The notes below the pieces were generated by a model, which did no database searches, had not been told where the DNA came from, and saw only the letters and a list, made by a program, of their open reading frames with translations. Positions 34,868 to 44,964 of a stretch of DNA of 64,000 nt are shown piece after piece; position 1 is the stretch's first letter; the number at the start of each line of letters is the position of its first letter. The DNA lies in the NCBI GenBank assembly GCA_037367405.1, contig JAZKJV010009787.1:310001-374000 (forward strand), read 5' to 3'. This stretch comes from Ottelia alismoides (lineage: Eukaryota > Streptophyta > Magnoliopsida > Alismatales > Hydrocharitaceae). A program made the position numbers and the translations under genes.

Positions 34868-35915
34868 CAAGAGTCTCGTTTGATGGAGGTTCTTGAAAAG
34901 AACCACAAGGCAATAGGATGGAGCGTAGCTGATCTCAAGGGGATAAGTCTGGCCCTATGCTCCCACCATATCTATCTCGAAGAGAATGCTAAGTTGTCGC
35001 TTGAGTTCCAGTGACAGATGAACCTGAATCTTCGAAAGGTTGTCATGAAGGAGATTTTGAAATGGTGGGGGTTGATTTTATCTACCCCATCTCTGACTCC
35101 AAGTGGGTTAGTCCATTACATGTGGTGCCCAAGAATATGAGTATCACTAAGGTTGTGAGTGAGTCTGGAGAGGAGATAGCTACCGGGGTACCCACTTCTT
35201 GGAGGGTCTGTATGGACTACAAACAATTGAATCTGGCCACCATGAAGGATCATTTCACGTTGTCTTTTATTGATCAGATTGTAGAGAGGCTAGTTGGGAA
35301 GAGTCATTACTGCTTTATTGACGGGTACTCCGAGTACAACTAGGTTGCCATTGCGCCCGAAGACAAGGACAAGATGACATTCACCTGTCCGTTTGGGACT
35401 TATGCTTTCAGACGGATGCCCTTTGGTCTATGTATCGCCCCGGCGACATTCCAAAGGTGCAAGTTGTCCATTTTCTCAGACATGGTGGGTGACTGTTTAG
35501 AGGTCTTCATGGGTGACTTTTTAGTCTATGGCGATGGGTTTGATGCTTGTCTTGACTGCTTAGACCGCATCCTTCAACGTTGCATTGAGGTTTATCTTGT
35601 TTTATCCTAGGAGAAGAGTCACTTCATGGTAACTCAAGGGACGGTGCTTGGTCATATCATCTCCAACAGGGGCATGGAGGTTGATTCGGCTAAGGTGGAT
35701 ATCATCAGGAAACTCAAGCCACCATCCAACCTGCGACAGTTACGGACTTTTCTGGGGCATGTCCGTTTCTACCAACGATTCATTCATGATTTCAGCAGGA
35801 TTGCCCGATCGTTGACTGATTTGCTGATAAAAGACACCGAGTTCATTGTGGATGGTAAGTGTCTTACGTCATTTGAGACTCTCAAGAGTTTAGTTATTGA
35901 GGCTCCTGTCCTTTA
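34868..35915 (+). pseudogene. Athila-A reverse transcriptase
   Basis: Motifs in order: KNHKAIGWSVADLKGI, FIYPISDSKWVSPLHVVPKN, SWRVCMDYKQLN, HYCFIDGYSEYN followed by TAG at 35341-35343 (CAG in both other copies), CPFGTYAFRRMPFGLC, PATFQRC, then VFMGDFLVYG at 35503-35532. The first catalytic Asp of FMDD is Gly (GGT, 35512-35514), so the polymerase is dead. VLS-EKSHF has TAG at 35608-35610 where the minus copy has TGG. The connection RQLRTFLGHVRFYQRFIHDFSRIARSLTDLL follows to about 35915. Confidence 0.88.
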
Positions 35916-36694
35916 GCGCCTGATTGGTCTCTCCCATTCAAGATCACAATGGATGCCTTCGATTTTGCCGTGGGGGCCGTGCTAGGACAGAGGAGGGATG
36001 GAGTACCTTCTGCCATTTACTATGCTAGCCGTACATTGGATGCTGTGCAGCGGAACTACACTATCACAGAGAAAGAGATGCTAGCCATAGTCTTTGCCTT
36101 GGACAAGTTCAGATCACATATTATTGGATCAAAAGTGACTATCATTAATTATCAAACCACCATCAAGTACCTCATGGCCAAGAAGGATGCCAAAGCGAGA
36201 CTGACTAGATGGATCCTTCTACTCCAGGAGTTCGATATTGAGATTATCTCTCCTGATTAGAGAATCTTGAGGAATCTGAGCAGGCTGATCCCATTTGTGA
36301 GACCTTCCCAGATGAGGCGATCCTTGCTATCTCCTCTCTCTCGTGGTATGCCGACATTGTGAACTATCTCGTTGCCAAGAAAGTTCTACAAGGTTGGCCC
36401 AGGCAGCGACTCAAGACATTCCTTGTGAAGGCCAAGTTTTACCACTAGGAGGATCCCATCCTTTATCATGAAGGAGGGGAAAGCGTCTAGCGTCGGTGCA
36501 TTCCTTTGGAGGAGCACCATAGCGTCCTCACATACTTCCACAAGCCTGAGGTAGGAGGACATCACTATGGGAGGAGAACAACATAGAAGTGCTCCAATCC
36601 AACCTATGGTGGCCTACTCTCTTCAAGGATTCTGATGAATTCGTGAAGAGGTGTACTGACTGTCAGAGGATGGGATTGCGGACAGCGTGATATA
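35916..36694 (+). pseudogene. Athila-A RNase H and integrase zinc-binding region
   Basis: The open frame 35949-36260 has [34 protein letters not shown] and [12 protein letters not shown]. The final YTDH motif of the minus copy is replaced by INYQ, which removes a catalytic Asp. After FDIEI about 36 bp encoding [12 protein letters not shown] are deleted relative to the minus copy. The degraded part from 36262 to 36694 still shows [28 protein letters not shown] and CTDCQRM, the HHCC region of integrase, in shifting frames with stops. Confidence 0.78.
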
Positions 36695-37621
36695 ATGTCG
36701 ATGCATCCCATTCATTTCTGTGAGGTTTTTGACGCTTGGGGCATTGATTTCATGGGTCCATTCCTTATGAGTCTGAGATTTGAGTACGTTCTATTTTCTG
36801 TTGACTATGTGAGTCATTGGGTTAAGGCCATTCCCGCCCGAACCGCAGATGCCAAGACTGTTTGCAAATTTTTGAGGAAGAATATCATTTCACAGTTCAG
36901 GATGCCTAGAGTATTGATATCTAACGAGGGGTCTCACTTTATCAATGACAAGGTAAAGGCCCTTGCTAGCGAGTTCAGGATAGACCATCGAGTTTCCACT
37001 CCATATCACCCTCAGACCAACGGTCTTGCTGAAGTATCGAATAGGGAGATCAAGATGATATTGCAGAAGGTTTTCTGCCCAGACCGAAAGGATTGGTCAC
37101 AGCTTTTATGCTCGGTCTTGTGGGCATATCGGACTTCCTTCAAGAAACCTTCGGGCACATCTCCCTTTCAGCTCGTTTATGGCAAGACCTGTCATTTACC
37201 TGTTGAGAGTAGGCACAAGTCACTTTGGGTTGTCACTGATATATTATTGGATCTAGAAAGCATTGGTGATCAAAGAAAGGTAGAATTGGCAGCCTTGGAG
37301 GCGCCTAGAGATACAACCTTTTCAAGCAGCCTACAGTATAAGGAGCGAGTGAAGATATGACATGATTCTCACATCATCCATAAGCAGAGTGAGCCAGATC
37401 AGAGAGTATAGTTGTTTGATGACATGCTCAGATTATTTCTAGGGAAATTGCAGAGCAAGAGGAAAGAACCATACCTGGTCCGAAAGGTGCGAGACAACGG
37501 GAGTATCGACATATCTGTGATGTCATCTGAGTTCAACTTTTGCGTTAACGGTAAGTGCCTCAAACCATATCTAGATCATGAGAATTTGATCGTTGACGTC
37601 GCCCCGATTCATTTTGCATGA
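36695..37621 (+). pseudogene. Athila-A integrase
   Basis: A 221-codon open frame (36695-37360) contains the catalytic core: GIDFMGPF (first Asp), VDYVSHWVKAIPA, FRMPRVLISNEGSHF, where the second catalytic Asp is Asn (AAC, 36923-36925), TPYHPQTNGLAEVSNREIK with the catalytic Glu, and VLWAYRTSFKKPSGTSPFQLVYGK and CHLPVE, characteristic of Athila. After stops at 37358-37360 and 37409-37411 the C-terminal part (37412-37621) has DDMLRLFLGKL, VRKVRDNGSID and VNGKCLKPYLDHEN. In Athila-B the equivalent of the second stop is TGG. Confidence 0.88.
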
Positions 37622-39665
37622 TATGTGGTCTTTGACTCACATCAATTGCATCTCATGCCTGATTATCACTGTCATTCGCCTTGTATAGATCCAGATGTCC
37701 ATATCATCTCATTCTTTAGTCTAATACCCCATCTGCATCTTGTGATTATGCTATACTTAGGGTGCACTTTACCCTAAGTATAGGGGGTGTCAGACTCTTG
37801 ATTATTCTTTTGATTTTTTTTACCTCTGTTTTGTTGCCTATATGTAGGGATATTTTACCCTAACTATAGGGGAGGTAGACCCTTTACATTCTATCACTCG
37901 GTTTTCCCTTTATGTACAGTCTGCTATACTTAGGATTACTTAATTCTAAGTATAGGGGGAAACACCGAGCCCTCTTCATTCTATTCTTTTATTTGTCATT
38001 GTAGCATAGCATTCCTTTTTGCTTCCCTGTACTAAACATGAGTTATGTCTTCTTCTTCATCGCTCTTTGTTCACTATGAGGACATCGTTCGAGCTAAGTA
38101 TAGGGGGTGTCATATATATTACATATATAATTTAGGCATAACTCGTACTTTGTGTGAGTGTGTCAATCAATAAAATGGCTAAAATCCTTTACATAAAAAT
38201 CGTAAAATTTTAAAATTCTTTCTTTCATTTACATCGCAATTTATAAAAATTATTTTGGTACAAATGTCTTTAAAAATGTTTTGTTTGTAAAAAGTTTGTA
38301 AATATTTTGGTATCAAAACTATGTATATAGTACAATTTTTTTGTAAAATGTTTGAAAAACAAAAGTTTGCAAAAACCCCTGTGTAAATATTTGTAAGTAG
38401 TTTGCAAAACTTCTGCATCCATGCATACATTCAAACATTTTTCAAAAATGTTGCACATTTTCAAAAACATTTCATAAAAAGCTTTTGTATTTACTTGTAC
38501 ATTCTTTTGAATCATAGTTGATATTTAATCTAGCCTGAAATTAAATTGGAATAATGGAACTTGGTTAAGACCTTAATCCACTTAACTCTAAGAGGAAAAT
38601 TACATGACTTAGGGTTGAGACTTTTCAGGTCCATTAGTGACTTAATTCTTTGAGTCCACTAGGCTACGATTACATGTCATCTTGATGAGCCCATGAAGAA
38701 CATTCAACAATGCACACATGATTCTCATAGATAATGGCTTTACTTGTACCAGCAACTTACACATATCTCTCTACGGATGAGGTGGTGAGGAGGTAGTTTC
38801 CTTTGACTTGGGGTAGCATACAAGGATAGTACTTCTAGGAGGAACCTCTCATCTTCTTTTAATGAAGGAAGTGCACCTCAACTTGGTCTGGTGGTGTTGA
38901 GGTCTAAAGAAAAGAATTGTGGGTTGGAATAATTCTTCAAAAGATGCATAGTCTACTGACTCAAGAGGAAAAAGTCCTTATGTATATATGATGCACCATG
39001 TAGATATGTTGTACATATGCACATAAAAAAATGTGCACAAGAAAGAAAAACTCCAACAAAAGTGGTGGGTCTGATAGAAAACGAAATACCTGCAAGAGTG
39101 TATATAGCCAAATAAAGCAAAGCTTATGTTACCCATTCTCATCTCATGAAGCTTGCAGCAGGGAGACTTAGCAACATTGGTTGAGCTCCCAGGGATACAT
39201 GGCTACACTGGCCATGACCCATTCTCTTCCTTCCCCTCTTCTTGCGGGTTGAACTTGAACTTAGAAGGGAATACCCCGCTCCTCAAGGAAAGAGCTGCCA
39301 GACTAGGGCATTAGTGTTACCTTTTTGAGGGAGGTTGTTAATTTGCCATTTCTAAGGTGGGGAGCTACATATCTCTTACAAAGTACAAGAAAAGATTCAT
39401 GGTCATCAGAGTTTGTGTATGTAAACTTTTTCTGATCTGGATTATTGAGGAGTCTTGACCATAGATTTGTGGAACTTAGAGGCTGTTGGGTCTTTAACCT
39501 AGGTCCAAATAAGGTTCCGACAAACTAATAATCCAAATGTTTGATCGAGTTCCATACTCCAATTTAATGAAGACAAGTTTAATAATCAACCTTGATTCTC
39601 CTTCTTTTTCTTTCTCTTTTCATTTCTTTTTCAAATAAGTGTTTTCTAAGGGACTATCAAAGGTA
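37622..39665 (+). other. Athila-A 3' non-coding tail
   Basis: Two kilobases without supported coding sequence separate pol from the PPT; there is no recognisable env-like frame. The first 490 bp contain four copies of a CTAAGTATAGGGG motif (near 37774, 37860, 37946 and 38094), two of them in hairpins (37751-37783 with perfect 13-bp arms; 37924-37955 with 10-bp arms). From 38160 to 38520 it is AT-rich with TTTGTAAA-like words. Positions 37622-38760 align with 58816-59940 in Athila-B. Open frames on the minus strand at 38179-38515 are AT-rich chance frames. Confidence 0.7.
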
Positions 39666-39678
39666 AAGTATATGGGGG
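39666..39678 (+). other. Athila-A polypurine tract
   Basis: AAGTATATGGGGG lies directly before the LTR start TGATGAATTCC at 39679 and resembles the CTAAGTATAGGGGG motifs upstream. Confidence 0.65.
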
Positions 39679-40457
39679 TGATGAATTCCTGATCATCACT
39701 CTTTATTCTTTTATTTTAGCTAATTATCTTAGCAAAGCATCATATAAATAGATGTAAATACAATAAGTTAGCGGTTAGCATGCATATGTTTAATATACAT
39801 AATTAGCATGTATTTGTGCAAAAATAAAAGAATAAAGGAAAAGAAAAAGGAAGGAGGTATTTAGAATAAATACAGAGTGACCCGAACCCCAAGAGAAGGC
39901 TAAGCATTGGTCTGATCGCTAAATGAAACAAGTAGAGGGAGATAGGGCCTACTCTATATTGTACATATCATTTGTGTAAATAAATAAATATTTTTGACAA
40001 AATATTCTTTTTACCTCCTTGTAGATATTCCTGAAAATAAAACAAAAATCGTAGAAATAAAATAAAATAAAATAAAGTCCTCTCTATTGTACAAAATACA
40101 TGAATATAAGCTTCCTTCTCTACTTATTATATACATGTAAATAAATAATAAAAATAAAATAAAAATTATTTTGTATTCCAAAAATTAGGTTGCAAGTAAA
40201 TAAAAAAGAAAATCGGGTATTTGTATAAAAATAACAAAATAAAAATAACTATACAAAATACATAGGTATATTATACCTGTATATAATACACTATATTGTA
40301 TATAAATTAATTTATTTTTCAAAAAAATAAATAAAAATCACAGAAAAATAGTTTGAAAAATAACAAACATTTTTTATTCAATACACTTTTTTATTTAAAA
40401 TCATTTATTATTTTTTATTTAATTTGTAAGTATTTTGTATATTTGATTTTTCTGATT

Positions 40458-40490
40458 GGTCCACGTCATGTTGTTGACCTGGGCTTGACT
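40458..40490 (+). promoter_or_regulatory. G-box-like and W-box cluster in Athila-A LTR
   Basis: GGTCCACGTC contains a CACGT core, and TTGACC (40474-40479) and TTGACT (40485-40490) are W-box-type words, about 200 bp upstream of a TATA box. The Athila-C LTR has the related segment as a perfect palindrome at 61076-61103. Regulation by bZIP or WRKY factors is an inference from the words only. Confidence 0.4.
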
Positions 40491-40670
40491 CGACCTGATC
40501 TCATCGCTGGAACTTTTTCTACAAATTTCCTCGATCGAGTGACGCAACTCCTCGCCCGATTCATCGCCCGTGGTCTCTCCTTGGATCAAAGACCCTCGCA
40601 GATCCCTAGGAAGGTGTGGATCTTCTTAGGGTTGTGTGCCCCTACCCGATTCCTCCAGCTTCCTAGGAAC

Positions 40671-40680
40671 CCTATAAAGC
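40671..40680 (+). promoter_or_regulatory. TATA box in Athila-A LTR
   Basis: CCTATAAAGC followed by a CT-rich stretch about 10-25 bp downstream has the form of a plant core promoter, placing the LTR transcription start near 40705-40715. Confidence 0.5.
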
Positions 40681-43023
40681 CTCTCATCTTCCTCCCAGGA
40701 GAGGTAGCTCATACCTTGCTCCCATTTTGACCCCTGGACACCTCCAGCTGAGTGACAGCTGCTCAGAGAACCCCTCGGAGCTCGGATTGGTGCAGTGAAG
40801 ATGACACCCACCCTTCGTGGTTGGAGATCCGCCGCGAGAAGCCTCCCCTGCCTTCCGCATCGAGGTTAAGGCCATCACCCCGTCAACCACCTTCGATTGA
40901 AGCTCAGGAGCACATCCAGATCTTCGGGTATCCCTTATATGTTTGCATTTATCGTTTCATTCCACTCATTCTATCTTCTGTCGCCGTGTGTTCATCTGCT
41001 CCGACCAGTTGGTCGGAGTCTCAACACCCACCTCCAGTCTTTTATATCGACCCGCAGACACACCCTCCAACTTGCACCGCGACCTGATCATCCTTAGCTT
41101 CGATCTTCAGATCGAGATTATGGTTGAGATCTCCTCTACCACCTTCGCTGGAGATCAAACTTTGCCCCCTCCGCTTCTTTGGTGTTCAGCTTCAATAACT
41201 CGGACCGGAGCACAACCCCGAGTCCTATCTTTCCTTTGCAGGAATTAGCGCACGTTGGGAGCCCTTGTTTCACCCATCCGGGGTTTGCTAGAACAACTCC
41301 AGGCCATCTTCACCGTCACGCACATCCGGCCGGTGGCTCCTCCCTCGGACCCATCTAGTCGACGCGGAAGATCTCCATGGTAATTCCCAAGCCTCCCGAT
41401 CAATCATCGGAGCTGAGGATCACCTCCTTGGCTCCGGTAAAGTTCATCCCTCTTCTGTTCTTCTAGGTGTCTTCAGCACCGTCGGATTGGCTCCCATTCT
41501 TCCCGATCGAAACCACGCCGCAGACATCAGCAAGCATTTCAGGCCGTTAGATAATAGCTCTGACGCATTTGCGCCCCACATCCTTGACCATTTCTAAGGT
41601 GTTAGATCTGACACCTGCCACATCTGAGCCGCACGTCCACATGCAGCCAGCGGCCTCCACGCGTCCCTCACGCGCATCGTACGCACCTGCAATGGTATAT
41701 TGCTTTATTTACCCTGCACCTTTTATGCTTTACTTTCTATTCTGTTAAATAAAGTTATAATTTGAACTATTTGCATTTTAGTTCCTAAGGTTTCTATTAT
41801 TTGCACTTTAGTCCTTCTTGTCTGAAAACACATGCATTCTCACGTGCCATGTGGTGTTTTTGCACATTTTTCTGGTAGTTTCTACTGGTTATTGATTGAA
41901 TGAAATGTTTTCTGGAATTGCACTTATGCCCGTGTGAACGATTATTGAGCATGTACGTTATTTCTTGGGAATTTTTCATTGATACCCTCAGGTTTTTTAT
42001 GCGTGTTATTATTAAGTCTGAAACTTTATATTATTTGCAAATAGGTCCCTACAACCTGTATGCTTTGTTTTTTTAATCAAATATTTATCAAATCTTCTCC
42101 AAAAATTCTCCACAAATTACCATTAGCCCATTCTAATGTGTAATACTTTTGGTAATTTTTGTGACGCATTTGATTTTATTAGATATTTTCTAAGAATCAA
42201 AAACCCTTAAATAAGTGGCTCAAAAATCCATAAAAAATATAAAAAATTCCCTAAAAAATTTATAAAAAATCTATTGTGTTTTTTTGGCTTGTTTTAGTTT
42301 CACAAGCATTTTGGTTCCATTATCTTTTATAAAACACCTAAAAATCATAAAAAACAAAAAAACTTATAAAAAATCATTACAAATTTAAAAAAAAAAATGA
42401 GTTTTCAATTTTTGTAGTTAGATATGTTCATCTATTTTATCATAAAATTGCAACCATGACATTTAGGGCACTTTAGATATTTTAAAACTGCTTTCCAGAC
42501 CAGGCTATACACTATTTTGATATTTTTGCTTTATTTCATTTTTAAAAAATTATATAAAAATCTCAAAAATCCCATAAAATCAACAAACAACATTTGCATA
42601 TTTTAAAAAATATGAAAATATTTTTATTTTGAATTTTTGAGCCTTTTTATACTTAAAAATGTTATAGTGTGAGTTCTTTCATACTTTTATTCATTTTCTT
42701 ATTAGAAAATATATAAAAAATTTTGCAAATTAAAAATCAACAAAAAAGAAGTTTGTTTTTCTCTGATTTCTCGACTACTTCGTAGGCTTAGTTCGTGCTC
42801 CTTGTGTTCGACCCTGATCACTATACCAGGTTAAATAAATAGCGAAGACCGCTTCTTTAGATTTCATGCTTGATTGTTTTTATTTGTGGTATTTTTTTCT
42901 TGATTGACCGTGCCTTGCGATTCGGGTTACAACGACCTTAGATACTACTTAACTCGGGTGCTCGTGTCATGTTCATCTCACCCCTTCCATTCTAATAGTG
43001 TTTTCTCTAGTTGTTTTATCTCA

Positions 43024-43860
43024 GGACTTTATAGAAAATACAAAAAAAATTAATAAAGAAAATGGTTCATCATCTTCGAGTCCATATGTGATGCATAGTG
43101 ATACTTGTATGGATTCTATTCCATCTCAGCAGCAGGAACCCATTCCTAGCCATCTATTTTAGGAGGTCCTAGCCATTCCCTTCCCTCACGCACTTCGCTT
43201 GGCAAGCGGAAAAAAATAGAAATCCAAAAAAATCACAGTAGTTACAGTTCCGCTTGCAGATGATTGATAGATTTTAGATTCAGCTAACTCTATAGGCGGA
43301 ACTTAAGCATATTCCTCTCTTCCAGAAGAACTTGATAGACAAGACCACCACTAGTAGGAAGAAGAGGAAACATAATTCAGAAATCCACGTGCTCACTCGT
43401 GCCACCTACTTTGCCATCCGAAACCGTCTGCCAGCCAAGAGGCCAGACGCAATATCTCCCTATGTCAGATGCCATATTCATGAGCAGAGATTTGATCGGA
43501 CTCTATTAGATAGCGGCTCTTCTATCAACCTTCTTCCGGTAGCCTTACTCAACAGATTCTAGTTTTTCCCTCTTAGACAGAGCAGGACAATCCTTCAGTT
43601 TGCTAATAGATCTCTCAAGAGGCTGAAGGGGTTGTTGAGAGATGTGGTCATCACAATTCAGGGCTTGAAATTCCCCGTGAACTTCATTGTGTTGGACATG
43701 GAGATCCCTGAGTCTGTGACTGATACCCCCATCATTCGAGGATGCCCATTTTTTGCCACAGCCAAAGCGGTGACTGACCATGATAGTTGAAAGGTATACT
43801 TTCGTGTCGAGGGGCGAGACTGTACAAATATAAATGATCAACGAGACCAGAGTATGAGAT
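43024..43860 (+). pseudogene. Athila-B gag end and protease
   Basis: The first 300 bp correspond to the gag-protease linker of Athila-A. The open frame 43332-43562 carries KRKHNSEIHVLTRATYFAIRNRLP and LLDSGSSINLLP with the active-site Asp at 43509-43511. After a stop (TAG, 43560-43562) the domain continues TILQFANRSLKRLKGLLRDV, LDMEIPESVTDTPII and FFATAKAVTDHD, then degrades. The glycines of the LGRPF segment are changed (IRGCPFF). Confidence 0.8.
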
Positions 43861-44280
43861 TCAGCCTACTTAGAGCAGTTTAGTGAGACAGAGCATATGA
43901 CAGAGGTAGAGCGAGACGTTCACCAAGAGTGCGACTTTGTGATCACTGATGATGAAGTCGCTTGGTCTGATCCCGTTTTACAAGCCCTTCTCTCACCTTC
44001 AGATTCCATAGATTCACAGATCCCAGCAGAGGAGAGTTTGGAGGGCACGCTCTTGGTAGAGGACACATTCGCGGCTAAAGACCGTGTTCAGGATAGCAAG
44101 GTAGAGTATATTTCTTGTGATTCATATTTAGATCCCTCAGATTCAGACATAGATTGGGCAGAGTTTGACGACTTATTAACTTGTATGATTTCCACAAAGC
44201 CGACAACTAGGGTGGAGACTGTGTTGACACCGAGTGCAGATACACTAGTAGGGCAGTCCACCAATTTTGTATGATCAGCG
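43861..44280 (+). pseudogene. Athila-B acidic domain between protease and RT
   Basis: The open frame 43897-44274 has ECDFVITDDEVAWSDPVLQALLSPSD in pieces, PAEESLEGTLLVEDTF, DPSDSDIDWAEFDDLL and a tail SADTLVGQS. The landmarks agree with those at 34352-34867 and 28562-28954, although the residues between them vary. The function is not known. Confidence 0.6.
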
Positions 44281-44964
44281 AGAGTTTTCTCATTCAGATT
44301 TTGTTGCATTCACTCAGACCTATCAGAGGTCAGATTTACCTGCTCCCAGTTGTCCTGAACTGAAACCTTTATCGTAGTCATGGAAGTATAGATTCCTTGC
44401 AGTTGAGCATGAGATGTACCTAGTCATTATCTTAGCCGATTTGACTGGAGAGCAAGAATCTCAGTTGATGGAGGTTTGTGAAAAGAACCGCAAAGCAATA
44501 GGATGGAGCGGAGCTTATCTCTAGGGGATAAGTCTGGCCCCATGCTCTCACCATATCTATCTCGAAGAGGATACAAAGCCATTGCATGAGCTCCAGCAAC
44601 AGCTTAACCCGAATCCTCGAGAGGTAGACTTGAAGGAAATATCGAAATGGTGGAGCGCCGATTTTGTCTACCCCATTTCCGAATCCAAGTGGGTTAGTCC
44701 ATTACATGTGTTTCCCAAGAAGATAGGCATCACTACAGTTGTGACCGAGTCCAGAGAGAAGATAGCTACTCAGGTACCCACTTCTTGGAGGTCTGTGTGG
44801 ACTACAGACGATAGAATCAGGCCACTAAGAAGCACCATTTCCCACTCCCTCTTATTGATCAGATTATAGAGAGGCTAGATGGGAAGAGTCATTACTGCTT
44901 TATTGATGGGCAATCTGGCTACAAGCAGGTGGACATAGCACTTAAAGACCAGGACAAGACGGCA
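44281..44964 (+). pseudogene. Athila-B reverse transcriptase, N-terminal part
   Basis: The lead-in EHEMYLVIILADLTGEQES, KNRKAIGWSGAYL, CSHHIYLEEDTK, the open frame 44582-44869 (LNPNPREVDLKEISKWWSADF, SKWVSPLHVFPKKIG) and, after a frameshift, HYCFIDGQSGYKQVDIALKDQDK follow Athila RT. Sequence ends at the Lys-Thr-Ala-Leu after DQDK, where copia sequence begins. The catalytic FMDD is therefore missing from this copy. Confidence 0.82.

Larger units (their letters stand above)
32357..43023 (+). mobile_element. Athila-like element A, 5'-truncated
   Basis: The element begins in the middle of gag, directly at the head-to-head junction with the minus-strand copy, and runs through protease, RT, RNase H, integrase, a 2 kb non-coding tail and a PPT to a 3' LTR starting TGATGAATTCC at 39679. 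The LTR is followed by Athila-B gag without PBS, so its end and the next element's 5' end are deleted. Numerous frameshifts and stops, and changed catalytic residues in RT, RNase H and integrase, show it is dead. Confidence 0.85.
39679..43023 (+). repeat. Athila-A 3' LTR (end deleted)
   Basis: It starts TGATGAATTCC after the PPT. The plan is the same as in the Athila-C LTR at 59941, although the sequences have diverged strongly: a short terminal dyad, an AGAGGGAGATAGGGCC-type block near 39940, a very AT-rich U3 (39960-40440), a G-box/W-box segment (40458-40490), a GC-rich block (40480-41700) and a second AT-rich part (41990-42760). It breaks off at about 43023, where Athila-B gag begins, before the expected terminus and PBS. 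Open frames such as 40353-40730 and 40752-41248 are composition-driven and have no known domains. Confidence 0.75.

Noticed and set aside
38109..38760. First taken as the start of the Athila LTR (TGTCATATATATTAC after a GGGGG run)
   Set aside because: The LTR at 59941 begins TGATGAA, and a PPT followed by TGATGAA occurs at 39666-39679, so this stretch is the 3' tail.
40353..41248. Several open frames that might be a host gene with a TATA box
   Set aside because: They fall inside the Athila-A LTR between its U3 and GC-rich block; the TATA box fits the LTR promoter.
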